DNA of 14,402 nt from CAZEDK01 sp964511025. Its GTDB lineage: Bacteria > Patescibacteriota > Gracilibacteria > UBA1369 > GWF2-33-10. The notes under the pieces were generated by a model that was not told the DNA's origin, made no database searches, and saw only the letters and a list, made by a program, of their open reading frames with translations. The stretch is taken from assembly GCA_964511025.1 (NCBI GenBank), contig CAZEDK010000041.1, positions 1 through 14,402 of the forward strand. The letters are read 5' to 3'. A program made the translations under genes and the position numbers. Within the stretch, counting starts at the first letter, position 1. Every line of letters starts with the position of its first letter. Shown in pieces: positions 1-6,846 of the stretch.

Positions 1-7
1 AAATAGA

Positions 8-30
8 AAAAATATGGTAACTATATTTTT
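8..30 (-). terminator. AT-rich terminator-like hairpin after the zinc-ribbon gene
   Basis: Positions 8-15 (AAAAATAT) and 23-30 (ATATTTTT) form a perfect 8-bp inverted repeat around a 7-nt loop. Read on the minus strand, the hairpin starts about 23 nt after the stop of the gene at 53-265 and its 3' arm runs into a further T stretch. The stem holds only A-T pairs, so it would be a weak intrinsic terminator; it may simply be AT-rich sequence. Confidence 0.35.
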
Positions 31-52
31 CATGGTTTATAAAATTTAAAAA

Positions 53-265
53 TTAATTTTGAGAAGAATTAGAATTTTTTTGAATAGAAAAACTGGTTTT
101 GCATTGCGGACAAAATCGTAGCTCTAATTGGTTTTTTTTTGTATATTTTGGATCAATCATGCCAAGAGGAAGACTTTTTTCGTATAAATCTAATTTATCC
201 TCAAAACGATATCCGCAACTACAAATTTTATAAGGAGATTTTTGGAAATTATAGCTTTTTTTCAT
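53..265 (-). CDS. Small zinc-ribbon-like protein, function unknown (70 aa)
   Basis: I do not recognise the family. The 70-residue product has a CxCG pair (Cys15, Cys17) and a CPQC pair (Cys52, Cys55) separated by about 34 residues rich in Lys, Tyr and Leu. This fits a small zinc-binding knuckle or ribbon. There is no signal peptide or membrane segment, so a cytoplasmic protein is likely. I chose the internal ATG at 263-265 because the frame upstream, open to 343, crosses the hairpin at 274-348 and encodes implausible sequence. No Shine-Dalgarno site precedes this ATG. The gene lies in the same direction as carB, about 200 nt beyond its end, and could be transcribed with it or from its own promoter. 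The Ser/Asn-rich C-terminus looks disordered. Confidence 0.55.
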   Translation of the reverse strand: MKKSYNFQKSPYKICSCGYRFEDKLDLYEKSLPLGMIDPKYTKKNQLELRFCPQCKTSFSIQKNSNSSQN

Positions 266-273
266 GTGATATA

Positions 274-348
274 TAAAAATGGGACAGTTCTGGTTACCCC
301 AATCCACTTGCAAAAGCAAACACAATTGGCAGAACTGCCCCACTTTTA
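274..348. repeat. 75-nt near-palindrome (MITE-like or leader hairpin)
   Basis: The outer arms 274-292 and 330-348 pair at 17 of 19 positions, with the core CAGTTCTG/CAGAACTG. Inside them, CCAAT (299-303) faces ATTGG (325-329), and TTGC AAAA GCAA (308-319) closes the tip. The whole block can therefore fold as one long hairpin. On the minus strand the last arm is followed by TTTTTATATAT and then the ATG of the zinc-ribbon gene. It could be a terminator for carB transcripts, a regulatory leader for the small gene, or a miniature inverted-repeat element. No transposase is nearby. Confidence 0.6.
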
Positions 349-465
349 TGACTTTAGCTTACGTCAGAAATCTCGGAAATAAGTGGATTTATTAGAGAGC
401 AGTTAACAATCTTAAAAAGGGGTAACATCTTTATTCTACGAAAATAATTTTTAAATGCAAGGAAA

Positions 466-3400
466 TTATATATATTCGCTCCAAGCTTTGATTTGTAGAT
501 CTTCAAGTCCAATTTTGCTAATGCTTTCAATGAGTAGCTTGGCAACTTGTAAATTTGTTATAAGAGGAACGTTCATGTCTATAGCAGTGCGACGAATATT
601 ATACCCAGCTGTTATTTCTTCATGAGAATAATTTCTAGGAATATTTATAACAAGGTCAAATTTCTTTTTTTGTAGATAATCCAGTAAATTTGGAGTTTTC
701 CTTTCATGGGTTTTATAAACAAGCTCACTTTTTATATTTGATATGTTGAGAAAATTATGAGTACCTTCGGTTGCATACAGTTTAAATCCAAGCCGTATAA
801 GAGTTTTCACATTTTCCAAAAAATCAGCTTTATCCTCAATACGCCCTATTGATAATAGAATATTTTTTTTTGGGATCGTAAATCCCACAGATATCATGGC
901 CTTTAAAAAGGCTTCTTCAAGCGTGTCTCCAAAGCATGCAACTTCTCCTGTGGATGCCATTTCTACTCCTAATACTGGATCAGCACCTTTCAATCTTGAG
1001 AACGAAAATTGAGGAGCTTTTACACCTACATGATCAAAATCTAAGGTTTGATAATGTTTTTTGCGGTAGGCCTTTGATTTAATTTTCCCCAAAAATGCCT
1101 TTATGGCAATCTCAACAAAATCGTGACCTGTTACTTTTGATGAAAAAGGAAAACTTCTGCTGGCTCTCAGATTACATTCAATGACTTTGATTTCATTGTT
1201 TTTTGCAAGTAACTGTATATTAAAAGGACCAGTTATGTTCAAAGCTTTGGCAATTTTCTTTGAAATATTTCTAATCCTTTTAATGGTTTCCAGATATAAT
1301 TTTTGTGGGGGTAGTACGATTGTAGCATCTCCTGAGTGTACGCCTGCATTTTCTACGTGTTCTGCGATAGCAAATATTAATATTTCTCCATTGTGTGCAA
1401 CAGCATCAACTTCTATTTCTTTTGCGCCTTGGACAAATTTACTTATTACAACAGGGGCATCATTGCCAATTTTTGCGGCTTTGTTTAAATAGTTTCTTAA
1501 ACTTTCTTCGTTCAGAGCCACACTCATTGCTGCACCGGACAGAACATAAGACGGCCTGACAAGTACAGGATAACCAACCCTTTTTGCAAAGCTGAATGCC
1601 GCTTTAATTTCAGAAAATTCATCCCACTGAGGCTGATCAATCGAAAGTTTATCCAAAAGATCTGAAAATAATTGTCTACTTTCTGCTTTGTGAATATCTT
1701 CAGGAGCTGTACCAAATATTTTTACATTATTGCGATGAAGTTTTCTTACCAAATTATTTGGCACTTGACCGCCCATTGAAACAACTATGCCATCAGGATT
1801 TTCCATCTCATAAATATCAAGAATCCTTTCCATAGAAAGTTCATCAAAATATAACTTGTCACAAATATCGTAATCAGTCGAAACAGTTTCAGGATTATAA
1901 TTAATCATTATTGTTTCATAATTTTCTTTTTTAAATGTGCGTACCGTGTTTACACAACAAAGATCGAATTCCACTGAAGACCCAATACAATAAGGCCCTG
2001 ACCCTAATATGATTGCTTTTTTCTTTTTTGATTTAAAATCAATGTCATTTTTGGTGCCGTGATATGTTAAATAAAGGTAATTGGTAGCTGCCGGATATTC
2101 TGCTGCAAGTGTGTCTATTTGTTTTACAACAGGTAAAATGCCTAAACTTTTGCGATACTTTCTTAGTTCTAGAGCTTTTTTACCGACAATATCACCAATT
2201 TGTCTATCAGAAAAGCCCTCTTTCTTTGCTTTAAGAAGAAGTTCTCTTGTTAAAGTTTTTTTTGCTTTTGATAATTCATTTTTAGTAGAAACTATATTTT
2301 TTAATTTTCCAAGAAACCAAGGATCTATACCGGAAAGTTTATTTATTTTTTCTATTGACCATCCTCTTTCAAGTGCTTCTGATATAGCTATGATTCTTTT
2401 TGGGGTTGGGTTTTTTATTTCCTGTTCCAGATTTTCTGTTTTGATATTTAATTGATCATTTGCTACCAGCCCATGAAATCCAATTTGTAACATCCTAAGA
2501 CCTTTTTGCATTACCTCTTCGAAGTTTCTTCCGAGTGCCATAATTTCACCTACCGATTTCATTTCTGTTGAAATTTGATGTGAAACTTTACGAAATTTAT
2601 CCAAATCCCATCTTGGAATTTTGAGTGCTACATAGTCTAGAGCTGGCTCAAAACAAGCAGTTGTAGAGCTGGTTATTGAATTTCGCAGTTCTGATAACCT
2701 ATGTCCCAAAGCAAGTTTTGCGGCAATGTAGGCGAGAGGATAGCCTGTTGCCTTGGACGCCAAGGCAGAGCTTCTTGACAATCTTGCGTTGACCTCTATA
2801 ACCCTATAATTAACAGAATATGGATCTAGTGCAAATTGAATATTACATTCACCTATTATTCCAAGATGTCTTATTGTTTTCATGCTAATTTCTCTAAGTC
2901 TGTGATATTCATTGTTGTTTAAAGTTTGGGACGGCGCTATCACTATGCTTTCTCCTGTATGTATTCCAAGCGGATCAAAATTTTCCATATTACACACTGT
3001 TACGCAGTTATCATAAGCATCTCTTACAACTTCATATTCTATTTCTTTCCATCCGCTTAGATTTTCTTCAACCAATACTTGAGGACTAAATGCAAAAGCC
3101 GTATCCAGCATTTTTGTTAATTCTTCTTTGTTTTTTGCACAACCTGACCCTTTGCCTCCAAGAGCAAAAGCCGCTCTTATTATTACCGGATATCCTATTT
3201 TTTCTGCTGCAAGTAGTCCTGCTTTTTTGTTTGTACATGGAATACTTTTTGGCACATTTATGTCTATTTTATTAAGCTCCTTGTTAAAAAGTTCACGATC
3301 TTCTGTTAGCTTGATTGCTTTCAGTGGAGTTCCTAAAACTTTTAGATTATATTTTTCTAAAATTCCGAGTTTTTCTAATTCTATTCCACAATTGAGAGCG

Positions 3401-3687
3401 GACTGTCCACCAAAACTCAAAAGTATTCCGTCCGGTTTTTCTTTTTGTATAATTTTTTCGACAAAGTAAGCATTTACCGGCAAAAAGTAGATTTTGTCAG
3501 CTAGACCTTTGCTGGTTTGATTGGTGGCAATGTTTGGATTGATGAGGACAGTCGAAATAGCCTCTTCTTTTAGAGCCTTGATTGCTTGTGAGCCGGAATA
3601 ATCAAACTCGCCAGCTTCTCCGATTTTAAGAGCACCAGAGCCAAGAATCAGTACTTTCTTAGGTTTTTTTGGGAGTTTGGAAGTCAA
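466..3687 (-). CDS. carB: Carbamoyl-phosphate synthase large subunit
   Basis: CarB makes carbamoyl phosphate from bicarbonate, two ATP and ammonia supplied by the CarA glutaminase, feeding pyrimidine and arginine synthesis in the cytoplasm. The product is 1073 residues, the same as E. coli CarB. It begins with KKVLILGSGALKIGEAGEFDYSGSQA. The first ATP-grasp unit spans about 130-400 (RAAFALGGKGSG at 171-182, EVNARLSRSSALASKATGYP at 298-317). An oligomerisation segment follows (about 410-550), then the second ATP-grasp unit (about 560-930, ECNLRASRSFPF at 837-848) and a C-terminal MGS-like allosteric domain (about 940-1073). The motifs resemble Bacteroidetes and eukaryotic CPS more than proteobacterial CarB. 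The start is TTG (3685-3687): an in-frame TAA lies four codons upstream and there is no ATG until well inside the first ATP-grasp unit. No clear Shine-Dalgarno site is present. carA and other pyr genes are absent from the window. Confidence 0.97.
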   Translation of the reverse strand: MTSKLPKKPKKVLILGSGALKIGEAGEFDYSGSQAIKALKEEAISTVLINPNIATNQTSKGLADKIYFLPVNAYFVEKIIQKEKPDGILLSFGGQSALNCGIELEKLGILEKYNLKVLGTPLKAIKLTEDRELFNKELNKIDINVPKSIPCTNKKAGLLAAEKIGYPVIIRAAFALGGKGSGCAKNKEELTKMLDTAFAFSPQVLVEENLSGWKEIEYEVVRDAYDNCVTVCNMENFDPLGIHTGESIVIAPSQTLNNNEYHRLREISMKTIRHLGIIGECNIQFALDPYSVNYRVIEVNARLSRSSALASKATGYPLAYIAAKLALGHRLSELRNSITSSTTACFEPALDYVALKIPRWDLDKFRKVSHQISTEMKSVGEIMALGRNFEEVMQKGLRMLQIGFHGLVANDQLNIKTENLEQEIKNPTPKRIIAISEALERGWSIEKINKLSGIDPWFLGKLKNIVSTKNELSKAKKTLTRELLLKAKKEGFSDRQIGDIVGKKALELRKYRKSLGILPVVKQIDTLAAEYPAATNYLYLTYHGTKNDIDFKSKKKKAIILGSGPYCIGSSVEFDLCCVNTVRTFKKENYETIMINYNPETVSTDYDICDKLYFDELSMERILDIYEMENPDGIVVSMGGQVPNNLVRKLHRNNVKIFGTAPEDIHKAESRQLFSDLLDKLSIDQPQWDEFSEIKAAFSFAKRVGYPVLVRPSYVLSGAAMSVALNEESLRNYLNKAAKIGNDAPVVISKFVQGAKEIEVDAVAHNGEILIFAIAEHVENAGVHSGDATIVLPPQKLYLETIKRIRNISKKIAKALNITGPFNIQLLAKNNEIKVIECNLRASRSFPFSSKVTGHDFVEIAIKAFLGKIKSKAYRKKHYQTLDFDHVGVKAPQFSFSRLKGADPVLGVEMASTGEVACFGDTLEEAFLKAMISVGFTIPKKNILLSIGRIEDKADFLENVKTLIRLGFKLYATEGTHNFLNISNIKSELVYKTHERKTPNLLDYLQKKKFDLVINIPRNYSHEEITAGYNIRRTAIDMNVPLITNLQVAKLLIESISKIGLEDLQIKAWSEYI

Positions 3688-3725
3688 TGTGTTTTTTTAC
3701 TTTATTCTTCTGCAAGACTAACAAA

Positions 3726-3737
3726 TGCATTTATGCA
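3726..3737. promoter_or_regulatory. Dyad TGCAT-TT-ATGCA between carB and rluF
   Basis: A perfect 5-bp inverted repeat with a 2-nt spacer lies in the 131-nt divergent region, about 40 nt upstream of the carB start. Its position would suit an operator acting on carB or on both genes. Short dyads are common in AT-rich DNA, so this is only a candidate. Confidence 0.2.
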
Positions 3738-3755
3738 GAGCAAGATTCAAATTGC

Positions 3756-3785
3756 TTGACGCAGGCTCAAATTTAGTTGTAAAAA
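3756..3785 (+). promoter_or_regulatory. Candidate sigma70-type promoter for rluF
   Basis: TTGACG (3756-3761) matches the -35 consensus at 5 of 6 positions. An 18-bp spacer leads to TAAAAA (3780-3785), a weak -10. Transcription would start near 3792, about 27 nt before the rluF ATG. No Shine-Dalgarno sequence follows. Confidence 0.4.
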
Positions 3786-3818
3786 CTAGTTAAGAATACA
3801 AATGATTATTTTAACTCA

Positions 3819-4502
3819 ATGCGCGTAAGTAAATACATAAGTCAAAGTGGCTTTGCATCTAGAAGAGAAGCTGAAAAACTAATCCAAGAAGGACGCGTTT
3901 CGGTTAACGGTATTCATATTGCAGATTTGGACATAAGAGATGGCGATGAAGTGCGTGTGAATGGGAAACTTCTAAAAAAAGCGGAAAAGAAAATTTATAT
4001 AGCCCTAAATAAACCGGTTGGCGTCACTTGTACAACAGAAAGAAAAGTAAAAGGCAATATAATTGATTTTGTAAGCCACAATAAACGTATTTTCCCGATT
4101 GGACGACTAGATAAAGATTCTGAGGGGTTAATTCTACTTACAAATGATGGAAATATTGTAAACAGAATTCTTTGTTCGCAAAATAATCACGAAAAAGAAT
4201 ACACAGTTACAGTGGATAAAAAAATAAGTAGCACTTTTTTGAAACGGATGGCAAAAGGAGTAAGGGTTCTTGATGTTATGACAAAAGCATGCAAAACTTG
4301 GCAAATTGGAGAAAATGTATTTGGAATTATTTTAACTCAAGGCCTTAACCGTCAAATTCGCAGGATGTGTAGTAGTTTAGGATTTGGAGTTAAAAAATTA
4401 AAAAGAGTCCGAATAATGAATATCAAACTTAATAACATGAAAACAGGAGAATGGAGGAATTTGGATAGTTATGAGCTAACAGAATTATTGAAAACAAATT
4501 AG
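3819..4502 (+). CDS. rluF: 23S rRNA pseudouridine synthase, RluF type
   Basis: This 227-residue protein isomerises a specific uridine to pseudouridine in 23S rRNA; E. coli RluF modifies U2604 and also acts on tRNA-Tyr. An N-terminal S4 RNA-binding domain covers about 1-55 (MRVSKYISQSGFASRREAEK). The RsuA/RluB/E/F catalytic domain follows, with IALNKPVG (61-68), GRLDKDSEGL (95-104) carrying the catalytic Asp98, HEKEY (124-128) and GLNRQIRRMC (175-184). The stretches DFV-H-KR-FPIGRLDKDS, RIMN and the closing GEWR match RluF better than RluB or RluE. It lacks the long basic tail of E. coli RluF. The ATG is followed directly by the S4 motif, which supports this start. Its stop overlaps the coding-like extension of the downstream GHKL gene. 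Confidence 0.9.
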   Translation: MRVSKYISQSGFASRREAEKLIQEGRVSVNGIHIADLDIRDGDEVRVNGKLLKKAEKKIYIALNKPVGVTCTTERKVKGNIIDFVSHNKRIFPIGRLDKDSEGLILLTNDGNIVNRILCSQNNHEKEYTVTVDKKISSTFLKRMAKGVRVLDVMTKACKTWQIGENVFGIILTQGLNRQIRRMCSSLGFGVKKLKRVRIMNIKLNNMKTGEWRNLDSYELTELLKTN

Positions 4503-4521
4503 CAACAATACTTTTGGGTTT

Positions 4522-5235
4522 TTGCTGGGTGAGATGCTAGATAATATTGAAGAACATTCAAGGGCTAAAAATGTTTATTTGTTTGCACAATATTGGAAAA
4601 AATTAAATGCTTGTGAGGTTTGTATAATTGATGATGGAGTAGGCATATTTGAATCACTTAAAAAAGCAAGAAGAGACATCAAAGATCATATGGATGCATT
4701 AAAACAGGTATTGGAGACAGGGCTTTCTTCAAAAACAGAATTTGGAGACATAAAAAGAGGTACAGGTATAAGAAACACTAGGCTTGCAATTACAAACAAA
4801 GATATTCACGGAGAGTTCTTAATAATTACAGGGAATGCAGCTTTTATGCATTCTGCAACAGAAGGCGCAAGATTTTACCACCATCTAAATTCAATTTATA
4901 CAATTATGTTAGATAAAGTTATAAATTTAGCTACAATATTTGAAAGTTCAAGTTTGATTTTACGTCAAACAGCAAAAGAATTAGCAGATATCATATTAAA
5001 ATCAAAAGAAAATAATATTATTTTAGATTTCACAAATATAAACTATGCCAGTCGTTCATTTTTTGATGAATTAAATGGTGCAATGCAAACTTTTAAAAAA
5101 GCGAATAAAATAATTGACTTTATAAATATGAATGAAAATATAGAAAATTTATTTAAAATGGTTTTAGCTACATCAAAAAACAAGAGTGATTTTACATATA
5201 TTAGCCTTGCAGATGTTGATACGGTGAGTATTTAA
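4522..5235 (+). CDS. GHKL ATPase + STAS-like (DUF4325-type) protein, probably 5'-truncated
   Basis: The first half is a histidine-kinase-like (GHKL) ATPase fold: N box MLGEMLDNIEEHS with Glu4, Asn8 and His12, G1 box DDGVGI (37-42), G2 box RGTGIRNTR (79-87). The second half (about 130-235) has the ILDFTNINYASRSFFDEL pattern of a STAS-like domain, as in DUF4325 proteins. Such two-domain proteins resemble anti-sigma or switch regulators; the substrate and partner here are unknown. There is no receiver or His-phosphotransfer domain. The listed start is TTG (4522), which places the N box at residue 1. The usual 60-100 residues before it are missing. Coding-like sequence (SNNTFGFL) continues in frame upstream to a TGA at 4489, inside rluF. 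An ATT at 4498 overlapping the rluF stop is an alternative start. The gene is either a truncated relic or uses a non-standard start. Confidence 0.65.
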   Translation: MLGEMLDNIEEHSRAKNVYLFAQYWKKLNACEVCIIDDGVGIFESLKKARRDIKDHMDALKQVLETGLSSKTEFGDIKRGTGIRNTRLAITNKDIHGEFLIITGNAAFMHSATEGARFYHHLNSIYTIMLDKVINLATIFESSSLILRQTAKELADIILKSKENNIILDFTNINYASRSFFDELNGAMQTFKKANKIIDFINMNENIENLFKMVLATSKNKSDFTYISLADVDTVSI

Positions 5236-5263
5236 AATCTCAGCCATATTTCTACTTATTTTA

Positions 5264-5272
5264 TGATATAAT
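5264..5272 (+). promoter_or_regulatory. Extended -10 promoter (TGATATAAT)
   Basis: TATAAT (5267-5272) is a perfect -10 preceded by the extended TGn element at 5264-5266. No good -35 is visible 17 bp upstream, which extended -10 promoters can tolerate. Transcription would start near 5279, about 15 nt before the ATG of the acetyltransferase gene, giving a short leader without a Shine-Dalgarno site. Confidence 0.6.
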
Positions 5273-5294
5273 AAACTGATATAACTTAAAAACT

Positions 5295-5861
5295 ATGGAA
5301 CAAAAATTTAAAATTTTTGTTGGCGATGAAGTACAAACAAATTTAACTATTGGCGACTTAGAACCTGCAATAAGTGCTTATGCAGCCGAAACACAGCCAG
5401 ATGTAGACAAAAGAATAGCAAAGACCAGAGAACTAGTGACAGGATGGAAAATTGCTCTTCAAGAAAACAATACAGTTGTACTAAAAGAAGAAAAGAAAAT
5501 TATAGGCATTGCAAGACTTACTCTAAAAGGAGAAATTGATGGTAACCCTGTATTTGAAATAGAAAATTTATACGTAGGACCAGATTCCAGAGAACATGGA
5601 TTTTCAAAAAATTTAAGGGATAAATTACTTCAGAATTTAAAATTAAGGCATCCGAATGCCTATATAATTTCTTGCACCAAACAGCCAAGAGTAAAGGCTG
5701 TATATGATAGATTTGTTCAGCAAGGTATAGTACAAGATATCGGACACGGAACTTATTTAAAAAACTACACCAAAGAACAATTAACAGATGAAGAAATTCA
5801 GTCAGAAATAGAAGAAGGATGGAAAGCTTATATGTTTAAGTTGAGCGATTTTCATAATTAA
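5295..5861 (+). CDS. GNAT-family N-acetyltransferase-like protein
   Basis: The protein has 188 residues. The segment FEIENLYVGPDSREHGFSKN (87-106) looks like GNAT motif A: a beta strand, then R-E-H-G-F-S in place of the acetyl-CoA pyrophosphate-binding Q/RxxGxG/A loop. A helix (LRDKLLQNLKL) follows, then a strand IISCT and a helix PRVKAVYDRFVQQGI typical of motif B. The substrate cannot be inferred. The N-terminal 60 residues are not diagnostic. It is probably cytoplasmic, with no signal peptide or membrane helix. Its own extended -10 promoter lies just upstream. Its stop codon overlaps the stop of the convergent GIY-YIG gene by three bases at a TTAA. The fold call is fairly safe; the replacement of the second glycine by Ser leaves activity open. 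Confidence 0.65.
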   Translation: MEQKFKIFVGDEVQTNLTIGDLEPAISAYAAETQPDVDKRIAKTRELVTGWKIALQENNTVVLKEEKKIIGIARLTLKGEIDGNPVFEIENLYVGPDSREHGFSKNLRDKLLQNLKLRHPNAYIISCTKQPRVKAVYDRFVQQGIVQDIGHGTYLKNYTKEQLTDEEIQSEIEEGWKAYMFKLSDFHN

Positions 5862-6100
5862 ATTAACCTTTTATTTCTAAAAGCAATTCCAGAAGCTGTT
5901 TTTAGATATGCCTCAAAATCTAAAGCTTTCTTTTTATCGTTAAAAGCACAATGGTATATTAATTTCCAAGGTTTAAACTTATTTGTATGAGTTGATTTAC
6001 CTTCGTTATGGTCTTGCACCCTTGTTGATATATTTTCTGTAAAACCAGTATATAACTGGTTAGAGTAATTTTCGCTTTGAATGATATAAACAAAATACAT
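5858..6100 (-). CDS. GIY-YIG domain protein (YhbQ/UPF0213-like)
   Basis: This 80-residue single-domain protein has the GIY-YIG nuclease fold. VYI (4-6) and LYTGF (16-20) correspond to the two strands naming the family, with YTG in place of YIG. The candidate catalytic residues are Arg27 in STR, His31-Asn32 (DHNEGKSTHT) and Glu63 in DFEAYLK. TxxxxPWKLIY and LKTASGIAFRNKRLI complete the compact UPF0213-type core. No DNA-binding domain is attached, so the cellular substrate is unknown; such small genes are frequent and often mobile. The gene has an extended -10 and the only strong Shine-Dalgarno site in the window, which sets the start at 6100. It converges on the acetyltransferase gene with overlapping stops. 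Confidence 0.88.
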   Translation of the reverse strand: MYFVYIIQSENYSNQLYTGFTENISTRVQDHNEGKSTHTNKFKPWKLIYHCAFNDKKKALDFEAYLKTASGIAFRNKRLI

Positions 6101-6107
6101 ATTTGTA

Positions 6108-6113
6108 CTCCTT
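6108..6113 (-). promoter_or_regulatory. Strong Shine-Dalgarno site AAGGAG of the GIY-YIG gene
   Basis: On the minus strand AAGGAG sits 7 nt before the ATG at 6098-6100. It is the only well-spaced consensus ribosome-binding site I found in the window, and it fixes the start of this gene. Confidence 0.75.
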
Positions 6114-6131
6114 CGCTATAGAAATCACTGT

Positions 6132-6140
6132 ATAATACCA
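6132..6140 (-). promoter_or_regulatory. Extended -10 promoter of the GIY-YIG gene
   Basis: The minus strand reads TGGTATTAT, a TGn element plus a 5-of-6 -10 hexamer, about 32 nt upstream of the ATG and 19 nt upstream of the AAGGAG. The same bases read TATAAT on the plus strand (6131-6136), but no gene follows in that direction. Confidence 0.45.
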
Positions 6141-6412
6141 TGAAGCTTTGACGGCGTTATTTAGTTTTATAGTTGCTGACATTTTTTTAAGCTATTCATC
6201 CTTCGAAGTAGAAACTTCTACGGAGAATGGGCGGAGCATTAATGTCATTTTGAAAGCGAAATGGTATTAAAAAGCTATTGTAGATAAAAGTTACAGTAAC
6301 TATAAAAATTATAAATATGACGTTTCGCATAAAACGCGAAAACGACTAAACTAGCCCATCCTTCGCTTCCTTTTACGTTAAAACTTCAAAGGACAAGAAA
6401 GCTTCGGAAGGC
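6141..6412. repeat. Non-coding stretch with several small palindromes
   Basis: I see no gene here. The stretch holds: an imperfect hairpin at 6197-6229 with a perfect GTAGAA-AC-TTCTAC tip (6208-6221); CATTT/AAATG at 6246-6250/6259-6263; AGTTAC-A-GTAACT at 6289-6301; CGTTTCGC facing GCGAAAACG at 6321-6344; and CCTTC/GAAGG at 6360-6364/6407-6411. The recurring words (A)TCCTTCG and CTTCGC suggest members of one degenerate palindromic repeat family. An operator or a small structured RNA cannot be excluded. Confidence 0.5.
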
Positions 6413-6470
6413 ATTCTTCGCTAAAATGTTAAAATGGCTGTGCCATTCGTAGCTCCCTAGAGCGAAGAAT
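6413..6470. repeat. 58-nt palindromic element abutting the ssrA 3' end
   Basis: ATTCTTCGCT (6413-6422) and AGCGAAGAAT (6461-6470) form a perfect 10-bp inverted repeat. Inside, AATGGC-TGT-GCCATT (6433-6447) forms a second perfect hairpin. The right end touches the CCA end of tmRNA on the minus strand. It may end or protect the tmRNA precursor, but there is no clean T run after the stem, so an inserted palindromic repeat is as likely. Confidence 0.6.
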
Positions 6471-6710
6471 GGTGGAGATGGCGGGAGTCGAACCCGCGTC
6501 CAGAAAGGAAACCCAAAACTTCTACGTGCCATAGCTTTATTTGTTATAAGTCTGAAAATAGTAAACAAAGCAAAAATTTCCAAACTTTTGATTTCAAAAT
6601 CTTAAATTTCTAGCAAAATCCGACTAGAAATAGCATCCCTGTAATGACACCTAATCCCCTTACTGGGAGCCTTAGGAGTTAGACGACTTCCGGGTTAAAA
6701 GCCAGAAGGT

Positions 6711-6836
6711 TTAAGCGGCGTAAGCGTATGCAGGTTCGAACATAGCTATAGCGTCAGCCATAGCTTTTTCTATACTTGCAAACGTTGCGGATGCTTTTTC
6801 TCTAGCCTGAGCTAAAGAAAGTTTTGCTGTTTCAGC
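6711..6836 (-). other. tmRNA tag reading frame, 41 codons plus TAA
   Basis: The frame ends GCC GCT TAA at 6711-6719. Counting from PK1, the predicted resume codon is GCT at 6834-6836, preceded by ATAAAT. It lies 10 nt after the PK1 3' strand, the same distance as in E. coli. The tag starts AETAKLSLAQAREK and ends AIAMFEPAYAYAA. It has 41 residues, 15 of them Ala, and no earlier stop in frame. Known tags are usually 8-35 residues and often end LAA or VAA; this one ends YAA. If translation resumed at the upstream in-frame GCA (6846-6848) the tag would be 45 residues, but that codon touches the pseudoknot. Confidence 0.7.
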
Positions 6837-6846
6837 ATTTATTTTT

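Noticed and set aside
354..545. 63-residue minus-strand frame after carB
   Set aside because: It overlaps the carB end in another frame, has no recognisable motif or ribosome-binding site, and its sequence looks like chance AT-rich translation.
1181..3469. Several plus-strand frames of 60-124 codons inside carB
   Set aside because: They are antisense shadows of the conserved CarB sequence, with Ser/Phe/Leu-rich translations.
4489..4491. TGA read as Gly or Trp (recoded TGA, as in some CPR lineages), extending the GHKL frame
   Set aside because: mfd ends properly at TGA, other proteins are intact without recoding, and the extension would run into rluF.
6386..6583. 65-residue minus-strand frame containing a TRVRLPPSPP-type stretch
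   Set aside because: It is the 3' part of tmRNA read as protein; the FWTRVRLPPSP run is the T arm and acceptor stem.
6726..6740. TTCGAA-type T-loop hinting at a tRNA gene
   Set aside because: It lies in the tmRNA tag frame (Phe-Glu-Pro-Ala-Tyr) and has no cloverleaf; no tRNA gene was found in the window.
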